From Coenobita brevimanus (taxonomy: Eukaryota > Arthropoda > Malacostraca > Decapoda > Coenobitidae), in assembly GCA_032717465.1 (NCBI GenBank), contig JAVRFU010003718.1, positions 2,716,445 through 2,780,444 of the forward strand: a stretch of 64,000 nt of DNA, read 5' to 3'. The notes beneath the pieces are model-generated. The model saw only the letters and a program-made list of their open reading frames with translations. It was not told the DNA's origin and made no database searches. Both the position numbers and the translations under genes were made by a program. Shown here piece by piece: positions 30,749 to 43,690 of this stretch; position 1 is the first letter of the stretch; every line of letters begins with the position of its first letter.

Positions 30749-30750
30749 CT

Positions 30751-31367
30751 ACGCTAAGTAAATCTTCCCTGGAATTTTTCACTGATTTCATCCATTGAAA
30801 TAAGCTGTATGCCCTATTCTTATACCAAATAATATATACAAGAAAGAAATAAGGTAAGTGAGAGTGCCATACACCTAGAATTGGCTAATTATCACCTGAC
30901 AACACCTCACGTGCACTCGTTCGCTAATTTTCGCTGTTTATTTCCCCTTGAAGTATGCCGTATAATCTATTTTCGTAATAAAAATATATATTAGAAAGGA
31001 CGGGAGAAGCCTAAGTGATATTTACATTCACCTGGAACTACCTAATTATTGCAGACCACCACACTGTATTCTACGCTAAGTAAATCTTCCCTGGAATTTT
31101 CCACTGATTTCATCCATTGAAATAAGCCGTTTGCCCTATTCTTATACCAAATATTATATACAGAAAAGAAATAAGGTAAGTGATAGTGCCATACACCTGG
31201 AATTGGCTAATTATCACCTGACAACACCTCACGTGCACTCGTTCGCTAATTTTCGCTGTTTATTTCCCCTTGAAATATGCCGTATAATCTATTTTCGTAA
31301 TAAATATACACATAAGGAGGGAAGGGAGAAGCCTAAGTGATATTTACATTCACCTGGAACTACTTAA
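30751..31367. repeat. 322-bp tandem repeat, two units (copy B)
   Basis: Units at 30751-31072 and 31073-31367, nearly identical to 1-617. Confidence 0.85.
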
Positions 31368-31796
31368 TTTATTATGTATTGTCTTGGTTTCCTGCCAATC
31401 ATTTCATTGCTATATATTAGCAGGTCTCATAGGGCTGAAGTTGGTAGTATTGCACTCACCCTAGCCAGGCGGCAGGAGGCCACCACTATCAGTTCACTGT
31501 CGTCTTTGAAAGTGGGAGTATGTCTGATTTGCTCCTGCTAACTTCTGCCGCTTTATAGCCCCATGCAAAGGGCCCTGTGACCTTTACCCCCTACTAAACC
31601 TCGTGTGGATAGAGGTAAAGGGCTCACAATTGATAGAGAGTGACTATGATTATTTTATTGAGTAAAACAGTGCAAATGGAATTGTAAATAAGGTGTAAAA
31701 AATGTGTAAACAGCAAGAAAGCAATGAATGTAAATATAAGTGAACAGTGGAAAATAGTTTTATAAGTTACTTCAAGTGACAGTGCTTAACACAGTG
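31368..31796. other. Non-coding stretch, counterpart of 618-1046
   Basis: Same AT-rich text with a few substitutions; nothing recognised. Confidence 0.5.
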
Positions 31797-32220
31797 TAAT
31801 TGATTGATTGAAAATAATTACAATCTGGCGGCGCAACTGCCAGGGTCATATGCCGCCGGATGACAAAGTAGAAGACACGGCAAAATAAAAAGTGCCTATT
31901 CAAAATAAAGTTAATATATGTTAGTAGGAATAAAACAGTACAAATAATAAAAGAATAATTGATAAAATAACAATTACTTATAAAAGTGGAAGGAGGCCCG
32001 CCTGCTGAAGAAAAGTAAAAACATCAGTAAAATCGTTAGAGGCCTCACCAAGCATCGAGGATAAACAGTAGGCACCATCTGCTCCCCCATGCCTACGAAG
32101 GAACCTCTGACGCAGGCCCCCCAGACTCGGACACTCGACCAGCAAGTGACGGACAGTAAGGGGAACAAGGCATTCATCACAGTATGGGGACAAAACCTCT
32201 CTATTAGGTTAGGATGCACT
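31797..32220 (-). pseudogene. I/jockey-like 3' end (copy B, antisense)
   Basis: Same Cys/His tail as 1047-1470, with one coding change: SPYCDECLVPLTVRHLLVEC here against CDDC and VHHLL in copy A. The B form is closer to the motif in related elements. Confidence 0.65.
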
Positions 32221-32657
32221 GGTGCGTCCAGTCGGCGATATTGTGTGTAAACGCACTGCCTTGGGGCATTTTTAATAACCCGTCTTAATATACAGTAGTT
32301 ATCTTTATAGTATTGGGCTTCCAGAACCTACCTCCCTATTTTACCTGTAAATATATGTAATGTTTTAGGACGAACTTGATTCAGCACGATGTTCTGCGTG
32401 ACCTACCTAGTGTTGTATGTGGTCTGTACTATTTTGTTACTGATTTTCTGAAGCCATGTCTGATAAGGGAAAGAGTTGGATGATGATGGTGGTTTTAATG
32501 TAGTATATTATGCTTTTTGTAATTTTGTTATTGCCTGTGGACTGGGCTGGCTGTAAGGGGTGATGGGGAGGCCAGGCTTAATAAAACAAACTTTATTGAA
32601 GGTTATTTAAAGTTTGACATCATTATCATCGTCATCATCCAGATCTTTTTTCCCACC

Positions 32658-32692
<35 letters not shown>

Positions 32693-32934
32693 TGGGTGGC
32701 ACCCCCCTTCATGGGCAACCCTTTAGACTCCTTTCAGACCTGAGTACAGTATTGTACTGTACAGGGAAAATATCTAAGACATATGACCTAATAATGTGAA
32801 CCAAGATTATGGCTTTACTAAATCAACTAGGATATGATTTAACTAAACCAACAAGAATATGGCTGCTCACCTTAACTCAAGAGGACAACAAGCTTGATGG
32901 ACTTAAGAAGGGGATCCAAGGCAGGGTGAGGCAC
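32221..32934. other. Non-coding stretch with (AAT)n at 32658-32692
   Basis: Counterpart of 1471-2175. The AAT run is uninterrupted and longer than in copy A. Confidence 0.6.
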
Positions 32935-33355
32935 CTAGTGTGCACCTCCTGCAGCACCCGACCCACCACCTTCCTCGCCACACTCGTCACCACCACTTTC
33001 GACATTTTCACAAGCTAATGCACCCACTTTGTTCATAAACCCTTTAAATTCTTTCTGACATCTCAGACATTGTATCATCCTCTTGATCTTCCCCAGGATA
33101 TGGCTCTGTTGAAGTTGAAGGGAGTGATTCCTCACTTTCTTGAGGCCGCAGGAAATGTGTGATGAAGGTTTGCTTCCGTCTGTTAACCTGGTTGTGCCTG
33201 TCTGTGTAGTAGCAGAAAGTTCTGTCCAGTGAAGTCATCACTTCCACCAATCGCAACTGACAGTGTTCGATGTCCTTCAATTCTTCCTTGAACTTATCTA
33301 GGGCACACACTACCCAGCCGATCTCCATCATCGACAAGTCTCCATTCTCCATCAC
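32935..33355 (-). pseudogene. Tigger-like C-terminal relic (copy B, antisense)
   Basis: Translation identical over the 103-codon segment to that at 2285-2596, including QTFITHFL. Confidence 0.5.
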
Positions 33356-33661
33356 TGGTGGTGCTGGCTGTTCTGCTGCGGTCTCCTGCTCTCAGCCCTC
33401 TTGGTCTCAGCTCCGGATTTGAGCCACTCTTCCCTGCTGTCTCGCGTATTACGAGTTCAATTCACATGCTATTAAAAATACATTACAATTCGATAAAAAA
33501 TAGGTCCTCGCGTACAACGAGATTCACTTACTGTGAGCTCGGGTACTATGCATAACTACTGTAGTCAATTACGATTACGATTACACAAAAGTCTGTAATC
33601 GATTGCAATCGATTACGATTACAGATTACGATTACCCCACGTCTGCTATATATGTCAGATT
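33356..33661. other. Non-coding; GATTAC-rich patch at 33564-33636
   Basis: Counterpart of 2597-2902. Confidence 0.4.
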
Positions 33662-35875
33662 GACCCCCTGGGGGTAGGGTTTTTTTTTTTTCATGAATAC
33701 TCCCCCAGTAAACCTGCTTATCATAAAAGGCGACTAAAAGAGTTGGCGGAGGGTTAGTGCCCCTCCCCGGAAAACAACTAACTAAAAAGACAAACAATAA
33801 GCCTTGGACAAGGACTGACCAAAAGATGACGACCAAGGACCGGACAAAGGACATGGTTATCGGAACTTGGAATGTAAGGGGAGCGAATGATGAGGTGAAA
33901 GAGAGAGAGAGATTGTTCAGGTGCTTGAGGGTGCAAAAGTTGATGTATGCGGAATAACTGAAACGAAATGGGGAGGTGAGAGTGTGAGAGAATGGGAGTA
34001 TGGATGGGGTATATGTGCAGGAGTAGGTGAGAATGAGAGGGCAAAAGAAGGAGTATGTATAGTTGTGAGTAAAAAATGGAAGAAGAGCATAAGAGAGTAT
34101 GGATCAGTTGGGTCAAGGATTGTGTGGGTAAGATTGAAAGTTGGAATACAAATGTGGGTGATTGTGTGTGCGTGTATGCGCCAACGCAAGATCATTCAAG
34201 CAGAGTGAGAGAAGAGTACTGGACAAATGTGGAAGTGTGCATGGAAAAGTTTGGAAGGAATGAGAGAGTGTTTTTGATCAGAGATATGAATGGTAAAGTA
34301 GGGAATGTGAAGATGGATGGAATAGTTGGTGAGTGGGGTGTGCCTGCTGAGATAGATGAGAATGGCAATGCTGGAAGAGGGTTGGTGATAGCCAATACCG
34401 TCTTCAGGCACAAGATGATTCACAGGTATACATGGCGAGTGATGAGAAGGGTGGGTGGTGAACTGAATGAAAGGAAGGCAATGATTGATTATGTGTGTGT
34501 GGATGAAAGGATGCAAAAATGTGTAATGGATGCAAGAGCTTATAGAGGTTGGGGGAGTGGACTTTGTGACCATTACTTGGTGGTGGCCAGAATCAAGGAC
34601 CAATTAGGATGGAGAAATAGAAGAAGGGAGAGACGGGAAGAAAGAGTATTTGGAAGGAGAGTGGAAAGGTTACAAGAGGGTAAGAAAAAGGCAGAGTATA
34701 AGAGAGAAGTGGAGGAATGATTGGGCAAATATGAATTAGAGCAGATGGGGGACGTGGAAAGTGTGTGCAGGATATTTACAGAAGAAATATGTGCAGCATG
34801 TGATGTGATGTGTGGGATGAAGAGAAGATGGAGGGGTGTGCAAGGAACAGCGTGGTGGAATGAAGAGGTAAGACAGGCTGTGGCACAAAAGCAGAAAGGA
34901 TACAATGAATGGATGAGAAATAGGGGCTTGGAAGAAGTTGAGAGGTGGAAGAGAGAGTTATATGTAGAAAGAAAGAGAGAGGTGAAAAGATTAGTAAGCG
35001 AGAGTAAGAAGAGAGTGGATGAAGAATTTGGAGGGAATTTGAGTGTAAAGTGGACAGACTGTTAGAAAATGTTCTGGAAGGAAGTGAAGAGAGTAAGACA
35101 TTGTAGCATTCAAGTTAGGAGGGGAGTGAAAGATAAATAATGGTAGATTACTAATGGAGAAGGGAGAAAAAGTGAGCAGATGGAATGAACATTTTCAGGA
35201 ATCGTTGAACATAGAAGATGGAAGTAATGTGAGTATAAGCGGCTGGGGAATGGCTGGGAGAAAGAAGGAGGTGAGAAGACAAGAAGAAATCAGTAGGATA
35301 GAAGTTGTGGAAGCAATGAAGAAAGTCAAACTGGGGAAAGCCCCAGGAATTGGTGGAGTGTGTGGTGGTATGCTGAAGCATGGGGGAGAGATAGTAGTAG
35401 AATGGATGTGGAAGATGTGCAGATTGGATTGGAAGTCAGGTATAATTATTCACTTGTACAAAGGGAATGGGGAAAAATAAGTGTGTGGTAATCATAGGGG
35501 CATTTGTCTTCTTAGTGTAATAGGAAAAGTGTGTGGTAGGATACTTATTGACAGAGTTAAAGAAATAACAGCGGAATTAGTTGGAGAAGAAGAGGGTGGT
35601 TTTAGGATGGGAAGAGGTTGTGTAGATCAGATATTCATTCTTAGATCTTTAGTGGAAAAGTTTCTGGAGAAGGGAAAGAAGATGTATGCGGCTTTCATGG
35701 ATTTGGAGGCCGAGGATGAGATGGAGGGATGTTGTGGAGAGGTATATGAGAGAGGGTGATATGAGTTGGGAGCAGGGCAGTGAAATGGTGGGGGACAGGG
35801 CGACGTGGAGATGATTTTTTTGTGGCCACCCCTTGCAGGATTGAGGCATCTGGCAATAGATAGATAGAGAGATAG
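33662..35875 (+). pseudogene. Internally deleted RTE-like element (copy B)
   Basis: Same structure, same internal deletion and same main stops as 2903-5116, so the damage predates the duplication. Copy B has one extra stop in the linker at 35063-35065 (TAG where copy A has AAG). The ATAG tail is at 35856-35875 with one substitution. Confidence 0.8.
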
Positions 35876-37103
35876 TTTCTGAACATGTATTGACTGCAGA
35901 GCTAATATATAACGCCGATGAAACTGGGCTAATGGGCCAATCCTTACCAATATCAACTCTTGCATGTGGCCCTGAGAAAGTAGCAGTTGGATTCAAACAA
36001 AATAAGGATAGAGTGACTGTGCTTGTCTGTGCAAATGCGGCGGGTACACACAAACTCAAGCTGCTGGTTATTGGCAAGTACGGCAAGCCACGGTGTTTTA
36101 ATGGGTTGTCTTATTTTGCCTGTTTATTACAAAGCACAGAATAATGCCTGGATGGACTGTGAAATTTTTCTTTGGTGGTTTCACCACGTCTTTGTTCCAA
36201 GTGTTAAGAATCATCTTAAGAAAATTGTTAAGCCAGAGGACAGTAAAGTGGTGCTTGTGCTTGATAACTGCCGAGCGCTTCCCGCAGCTGATCAGCTCAT
36301 AAATGGTAACAGTTTTGCATTGTTCATGCCACTCAGTATTACCAGCCTTGTTTAACCCATGGACCAGGGTGTCATTCAAGACATCAAGATGTTTTACACG
36401 CGGGACTTTATGCATAAAGTCCTAGATGCTGATGGGAAAATTGGCAAGTTTTGAAAGGAGTTCAACTTAAGAGAAGCCATTCACACTCTGGCAATCGCAT
36501 GGAAAAATGTGAGGAAACAAACCGTCAGTAGGTGTTGGCACAAGATATGGCGTAGGGTTATGACTGAATCTGAAAGCTCTGATGACGACGAACAATTTGA
36601 GGGCTTCCCGTCCGAAAAAACATCGAGTGAGGATCTTCAGGAGGAGGTATGCGTCTTGGCAGGCCACATTGTTTCCCAGGAAGAAGTTCGGGAGTGGATG
36701 AAAGCTGATGAAAATATTCCTGTCGCCCATAATTTCAGCACCGAGCAAATAATAGATGTAGTGATGAACAGAGGAAAAGAAAACACCAAGGATCAAGAAA
36801 GTGACGAGGAAGAGCCTGAAGAGACTAAAATTTCATGGAGTGATGGAATAAATGCAATGAACACTGTCATCAAGTTTGCCGAGACGAAGCCATTTTTTTT
36901 CCTCACAATCCATAATGTTTCTACACCAACTCAATAACCAGATGATTACTGAGAGATGCAAGAAAATTAAACAAAGTGACATTAGAATGATGTTCCAGAA
37001 AGCTGCACAGCAGTCATCAAAACTGCTGCTGCAGCCAGAACCAGTGCCATCCACATCAGCTGTGGATGTGGAGGATGACTGTCCAGCTGTCCTTCGACTC
37101 TAA
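35876..37103 (+). pseudogene. Tigger/jerky-like transposase relic (copy B)
   Basis: Counterpart of 5117-6345. The first segment stays open to 36144 (84 codons), showing [28 protein letters not shown] and [10 protein letters not shown] in one frame, because the extra T of copy A is absent. Later stops are shared. The tail again has VREWMKADE and QSDIRMMF. Confidence 0.8.
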
Positions 37104-37498
37104 CAATGTTCGTAAGGATGAGTGAGTACTTGCACAATATTTTATCAGTAGGCTGCGGAGTTGCATTATATATTAACTTTATTCATACAAGGTTTCTTGC
37201 TCAGAAAAGCTTAGTAGACTAACACATTGTTTCCCTAGTCACTTTTTCCCTGCAGCTTAAGTTACTGAAGTCACTTGCCAACAAATATATCATTCATCTT
37301 ATCATATTGGTTTTGTAGTTCTGCTAGCACATGACTGTACTTGAAAATTCTCAGTAAGAGGTGGGATATCAACTGCAAATTGGAATGCTGAATTAAAGTT
37401 TTCATTGAATGGGCTTCTTAGGAATGAGGGTGGGTGCAGGGAGACTGACAACAGTCACTCAGAAAAAACATGCGTAACCTGCTCCTGATGACATTCGA
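37104..37498. other. Non-coding stretch, counterpart of 6346-6740
   Basis: Nothing recognised. Confidence 0.4.
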
Positions 37499-37884
37499 AC
37501 GTGTGTTCCAGCCAGCAGAGGTCCTTCCATATTACGGTACTCCCGACAACATTCATACAACATGTGTTCCAGCCAGCTGAGGTTCTTCCATATTACAGTA
37601 CTCCCGACAACATTCAGACAACATGTGTTCCAGGCAGCAGAGGTCCTTCCATATTACGGTACTCCTGACAACGTTCAGACAACGTGTGTTCCAGCCAGCA
37701 GAGGTCCTTCCATATTACGTTACTCCTGACAACATTCAGACAACATGTGTTCCAGCCAGCAGAGGTCCTTCCATATTACGGTACTCCTGACAACATTGAG
37801 ATAACGTGTGTTCCAGCCAGCAGAGTTCCTTCCGTATTACCGTACTCCTGACAACGTTCAGACAACGTGTGTTCCAGCCAGCAG
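37499..37884. repeat. 61-bp minisatellite (copy B)
   Basis: Same number of units as copy A, unit by unit nearly identical. The array has therefore not changed in length since the duplication. Confidence 0.95.
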
Positions 37885-38105
37885 GGATGCTTAAGAAATA
37901 AATGTTTATGAGCCATTAGCACAGAATAACATTTATTCGCCCGGCAACAATCGGATTGTGATTCTCCACAAATACTTATGGGTCTTTTTTCAACAGTAGG
38001 CACACCTTCTCCACCCACGTCAGGTATTTTCAAGAGCGAGCCACCACATGCATTTCTGCGCTGAGTTATTTATCTAAACGCAGCCTAGGGGCTACCTACA
38101 CAGCC
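37885..38105. other. Non-coding stretch, counterpart of 7127-7347
   Basis: Nothing recognised. Confidence 0.4.
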
Positions 38106-39306
38106 TTGTGCACCTTTTACACACATGCAATCTGCTCGCTGGTCAATTACAGTGCGATCTGTCTCACCAGTCATACCCCATCTTTTGCTCCTTCTCTGGT
38201 GGTGCTTCAGAATGTAGCTTTGCAGGTTATGCTGGGCACTCCCCGCTGGACACGCCTAGTTAACTTGCGTGGGGAGAGTGGATTTCCCTTCCTTGCTCAT
38301 CGTGTGGCATTGCGGGCGACGGCAGTCACTCTATAACTGGTGCAACGCCGGCCCTTCTTGCCAGTCTCTGTCCTCTTACGGCGGCTAACAGGTCGGCCCG
38401 TTGACCCACTGCCCCACCACGATTGTGCTAGGGCCACCACCGCTACTGTACACAACGTGGGTTTGCACCGGAGGTTTGTCGTAAACCTGACCTGACTTGT
38501 CCGGGGTTCTCTCCTCCATCTCCCTGGACATCTCTCCCTTATACCGTTTTATTTCCCACGGAGACACCACTTCGCCACATCTTTCCGACCATCCTTCGGC
38601 AGGAGGGACTCGGTAGGATTGCTGCCTTCGACCCCACAGCATCGGCAGCAAATTACACCGACAGGTCAGTTGGCTCTGATCGTTCTGCAGGGGTGGTGTT
38701 TGCCTGTGGGAACCTCATGGAATCCTGGCGTATCTCCTCGGGGTCTCTGCTTTCCAGGCAGAGCTGGTGGTGCTACTTTGTGTGCTGCGCCATGCCCGTC
38801 GCAACTGTCTCTGGCGTATGTTTATACATACGGACTCCCTCTCCTCCCTTCAGCACTTGCAATAATTTTCCATCACAGAGCACACGGCTTTACTAACCGA
38901 AATTTACACCGTGTCTTCCCTCATACAGCAGCAGAGTGGCTCGGTGACTTTTCACTGGGTCCCCGGGCATGTCGGTCTCGCGGGGAGTGAGCTTGCAGAC
39001 TCAGCAGAAGGAGCTAGCTTGTTCCCAGTGGTGACTTTTCAGCTTCCCCCTAGTGTCTCAATTGTTCTCTCTGGGGTGGGCAACATTATTGGCAGGCGCA
39101 CCAGGGAGGATCATCAACTATGTATCGCCAAGGGCTCTCGATCGGCTGCCTGGTATGCTGCGGCTGTGGCCTACACTCCTCTTCCGATTCCACTGGGCAT
39201 GCCTAATTATCTCCTTGTGAGACTCCGACGATTGCGTATGGGGTTCCTGTGCTATAGGCAGATTGCTGGCTTGGAGCCTGACCCATGTCCCCACTGCCTG
39301 TCATGA
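38106..39306 (+). pseudogene. I/jockey-like RNase H fragment (copy B)
   Basis: Counterpart of 7348-8549 with the same RNase H motifs (WVPGHVGLAGSELAD here) and one-base indels that change which segments stay open. Confidence 0.75.
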
Positions 39307-39501
39307 TCTGCTGAGCCTCTCTGCCAGTAGGTCATTGCTCTGCTCAGTGCTCAACCTTGGGAGTTTTGCTTGATCCGGCAACGACATTGCAGATACGGAC
39401 AGGGTTGTGGGCGGCACACCTTTCCCTGTCCTCTTACAAACGGTCAGGGATTACCCTCCTCCTTGTTAACTGATACACCACCACTGACATTGTCTTTGAT
39501 T

Positions 39502-39505
<4 letters not shown>

Positions 39506-39535
<30 letters not shown>
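39506..39535. repeat. (GT)n microsatellite (copy B)
   Basis: About 15 GT units, longer than in copy A. Confidence 0.95.
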
Positions 39536-39536
<1 letters not shown>

Positions 39537-41284
39537 TTACATTACCATGAGTGTCTCTGACGGGCTCTTCGTTTGCCCGTGGCCCACCTTCTGCGGCAAA
39601 TATTACACAGCAACATCCACATGCTTGACACTTTTCTGAGGAACCAGATATTTTTTCTACCCAGGGGATATGCTGGAATATTCTCAACCCCACATCCTGC
39701 AGGTGGTCATCAGGGTGGCTGTTCCATCTTCCGCTGTGCTGATTTGCCTTTCATATTTTCCCTGCAGTCTTCTCTCCAAGCAGTGGCAGTTCAGCTGCAC
39801 CTAGGCATTAGGTGCATAGTGTGTAATACCTGTCGCCTTCCAAATACTGTTGCCATTTGAGAGAACCTTGATGGATTGGTTCACCAGCTGCCATGGCAGT
39901 TCATTCTCCTTGAGGATTTGAACGGAAGCCATCCTGTGTGGGGGAACGTGTTATCCAATCCACGACGTTATTTGCTGGTGTCAGTGATGGAGGATTGAGA
40001 CTTCTTTGTCCTCTGTACAGGGTATCCTACACATATAGGAGTTCACAGTGGTACCTTTTTAGCTATTGACTTCATTCTGTCATCACCGGAGTGTGCATTA
40101 GATTTTATGTGTATTGTCTTTGCTGTCCATGGCAGTGACCACTACCCAGTTTTACTACACGCAGCTGGCAGTTCATCCACACCACAGGTTTCCTGTTGGT
40201 GTCTGGACTGGACTGACTGGGACCTTTTTCAAGACCCAAGTGTTCCTCAGTCTTGGGGGTGGAGTTTCATAGTGTTGATGAAGCTGTACTGCGTTTCACC
40301 TGTACTCTTTACCAGGCAGGTGTGAGGGCAGTTCCCAGAACAAGTGGCTGCTCTCCTGATAGGCCTGTGCCATAGTGCAATAGTAAGTGTGCAGCAGTTT
40401 GGAGAGCCTACAGAGCTGGATACTCAAGTTTCCCTGCACACGGAGTGAGTTTTTAAAGGTGCAGTTCCACCAATTCCTTGCAAAATACAGGTGGACCATA
40501 AAGAATGCACGGTGTAGCCCCTGGGCAACCTGTGCTTCGTCCATTAACTCCTCCACTCCTCCATGCCAGGTTTGGAAGGTACAAGGGAAATGATCATCAA
40601 ACCCACCAGTGGCCAGGATCAGTAGAGGTATTGTGTCAGAATCTCAGGTGGTTGCTACTGCTTTTGCTGAACAATTTTTAGCGTTTCCAGGAGAAAGCCT
40701 TCAGCGCCATATTTTGGTGATTGCAGTAGGAGAGGTTGGGGCTGGGTTTTCAGTCATCGGGGAAGGGGAGGCTGACAACACCTTATTCACTGAGAGAGAA
40801 CTGCCCGTACTTGCTGCATGGACACTGCTCCAGGACACGATGATATTCCACATGCTGTAATTCGTCATCTAGAGGAGGAGTCCTTGGCCTTGTTCAACTG
40901 GAGGGGATGATGCCAACTGGCTGGCACCTGGCAATAATCCTGATCCCTAAGCCAGGGAAGGAGCGGTCCATTGTGTCCAGTTTCTGCACACCCTCTTTGA
41001 CATTGTACATTTGCAAATTGTTCTTAGAAAATGGTGGGTTTGTATCTAAATCCCTGTGGGTTCAGGCAGATGTGATCCACTATGGAGAACCATAGATCCA
41101 CCTTGGACAATGTTATTTACCTTGAGCCATCCATCTGCTCCAAATATGCTTCCAGATACAATCGTGACTTGAGAAGGAGTTTGATGCAGCTTGGTGTGAT
41201 GGCAGTTTATCAAGTCTCCATTTTTATGGTCTTTGGGGTTGCTTACCCATTTTTATTCAGAACTTCCACTTTGACAGGAAGTTT

Positions 41285-41334
<50 letters not shown>

Positions 41335-41415
41335 ATGTGAACTCTCCGCTGTACTCTGAGGAGGAGGAGGTGGCACAGAGGAGTGTTTTGAGTGTAGCAT
41401 TATTTGCTGTTGCAG
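39536..41415 (+). pseudogene. I-like retrotransposon, 5' part (copy B)
   Basis: Counterpart of 8774-10665: endonuclease motifs including GSDHYPVLL (about 40131), linker, and broken reverse transcriptase up to VLSVALFAVAVN. Confidence 0.7.
41287..41332. repeat. (TG)23 microsatellite (copy B)
   Basis: Eight bases shorter than the copy A run. Confidence 0.95.
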
Positions 41416-41602
41416 TTAACCCTCTCATTACTGGACGACGCAGACTGCGTCCAACCATGAGCAATTATTCAGGATGTGGGCCGGCTCGGCCTTGGCTGAA
41501 TGCTGGTAGAACCCCCCCGTTTCTGCACTCGTGGTACTTCTTAAACTTTTTTTCCTCAGACCCTTGGTTTTGCTTCAATTTCCATGATTTTATTATTCCA
41601 TG

Positions 41603-41844
41603 TGGAGAGGATGGAGGGTGAGAGACTGATGAGGAAAGTGTGTGTGAGTTAGGTGGAGGGGAGGAGAGGGAGGGGAAGGGCAACGGTGAGATGGAGGGAC
41701 GGGGTGGAGAGGTTTATGAGAGAGGGGGGGTGAGTTGGGAGCAGGGCAGTGAAATGGTGTGGGACAGGGCGACGTAGAGGCAGTTTGTTTGTGGCCATCC
41801 CGTGGGGGATTGAGGCATCTGGCAATAGATAGATAAATAGATAT
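41603..41844 (+). pseudogene. RTE 3' end fragment (copy B)
   Basis: Counterpart of 10853-11094. Confidence 0.85.
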
Positions 41845-42548
41845 TATTCCTTGTAATCTCTAATAGTTGTGCTTGCTTATGGTGTTGCAAAGAATGTTTG
41901 GCGAACATAAATTATGCGCTGATTTACAATGTTTTTTATTTCCTTTGTGTTTTCTCATAGAAATATATGTTTTATGGTAATTGTTACTGAGAAAGAGTTT
42001 TATGATGTTTCATTAGTGACATTTTGGTATACAAACATTTCCTGTTGGACAGTTTGAGTCGGTTTTACATTCCGCAAAAGGAAATTATCTTACGGTTGTG
42101 CTGCAGTGCTGGAACGGTGTTTTGGACGGCCAGAGTTGTTGCTGAATTATTTTTTTCCCTTGCCTTTAGTTATGCCTCTATCTGCCTGATTTTGTATTCA
42201 CTTAGTCTCAAATGGTTGTACTGTACTTGCTTATGGTGAATATAAAATGTGTTAATTTACCATGTTTCTTTCTTTCTCGTTTCCTCATGGAAATACAGGA
42301 TAACCTCGATATAAAGGACTTCAATAGTTCAGAATTCGCTTTTGTCGGACTCGAGGATCTACCTGACTAAATTGCTGTATATCAGAAAAAGTCCGATAAA
42401 GGCAGAAGCAGTGTGGACTGCCTGACCACTTCAGCTGTGTTCACCACAATAAGGTAAATAAAAAACATGTTTATCAGTGTACGGTACAGTATTATTATAT
42501 ATATTATACCATTTGACCAAACCATACGTGCTCCCTACGTGTCAAGTG

Positions 42549-42653
42549 GGTTGGTGGAGGGTTAGTGCCCCTCCCTGTAAAACAAATAACTCAGAGTCAA
42601 ATGGCCACCCCATATGGGATTATGGTGTCTGGTAATAGATAGATAGATAGATT
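42549..42653 (+). mobile_element. Short RTE head-to-tail derivative (copy B)
   Basis: Counterpart of 11799-11903. Confidence 0.6.
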
Positions 42654-42746
42654 ATTGTAGTGAAGTTATAACACAGTATGGTACCACAATGGTAGTTAAA
42701 ACAGTTTAACAACTCTTCATGCTATCTGGACTAATGTCTGATACAG

Positions 42747-42748
42747 TA
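42747..42748. other. Empty target site of the Tigger transposon
   Basis: GATACAG-TA-TATCGG with a single TA. Copy A has TA, the 3,122-bp element, TA. This defines the insertion to the base. Confidence 0.93.
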
Positions 42749-43235
42749 TATCGGAAAAAGTCCGGTTTACCATTAGCAGAGGGAAGTCTGGATGTTGCTT
42801 TTATCGGAATTTTGCATTTTTCGGAATGGTTTGGGCCCCAATTAGTCCGTTATAGTGAGGTCTTACTGTATATGTTTCATGGTAATTTTTACTAATAAAG
42901 AGTTTTACAAAATTTCATTAGCTACATTTTGGTATATAAACATTTACTGTTGAACAATTCGGATTGGTCTTACTTACCACAAAAGGAAATTACCTTACGG
43001 TCGTGCTGCGGTGTGGGAGCGGTGTTTGGCTAAATTATATTTTCCCCTGCCTTTATTTATGCCTCTATCTGCCTGATTTTTTATTCACATAATCTCAGAT
43101 AGTTGCGCTTGCATATGGTGTTGATAAAAACGTTTGGCGAATATAAATTACGTGCTAATTTATGATGTTTCTTTCTTCCATCAAGGGGCGATTTTGTTCG
43201 ACGCAGCTTGCGTTGTCCAGTAACGAGCGGGTGAC

Positions 43236-43690
43236 TTTTGCACCGCTACCCTAACTGTCGAAAGAGTTACTGGCATTGTGGAGATCCTAGCAGAGGGAGT
43301 GAAGAGCTTCCTCTTTATGGATGATGTCTCTGTCTCCTTTGCTGCATCCAGTATATTGGTGGCAGAGTGCTGGCTGCAACTTGCAATAAATCATTCTGTT
43401 ACCAGGGCACCAAAACATGGCTTTTAGATTTTCCTCATCTGAGACTATTGCAGTGCACTTCTGCCAGTTACATGGGGCCCATCCTGACCCATAAGTCTGG
43501 GCCAAAGGATTGCTGGTATGGAAATGAGGTTTTTAGGCCTCATCTGTGACCCCTGTCTTATTTGGATCCCACATTTAAAGCAGATAAAGGCTTCTTTCCT
43601 GAAGGTTGTGAGCCTTTTAAAGGTTCTAGCTCATACTAGATAGGCTGCTGACAGACATACCCTGCTCCTGCTCCATCAAGCTCTAGTGTT
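43236..43690 (+). pseudogene. I-like reverse transcriptase continuation (copy B)
   Basis: Counterpart of 15610-16065 with FLFMDDVSVSFAAS. Confidence 0.65.

Larger units (their letters stand above)
42296..42868. mobile_element. Tigger-like MITE, uninterrupted (copy B)
   Basis: About 573 bp between TA duplications, ends CAGGATAACCTCGAT and CAGTAAGACCTCACT (right end in reverse complement). It shows the state before the autonomous Tigger landed in copy A. Confidence 0.65.
41420..43231. mobile_element. piggyBac-like non-autonomous element (copy B)
   Basis: Same ends as 10670-15605, with TTAA on the left and TGAC on the right. 1,812 bp here because the Tigger insertion is absent. Contains the RTE tail (41603-41844), the 330-bp repeats and the Tigger-type MITE. 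Confidence 0.5.
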
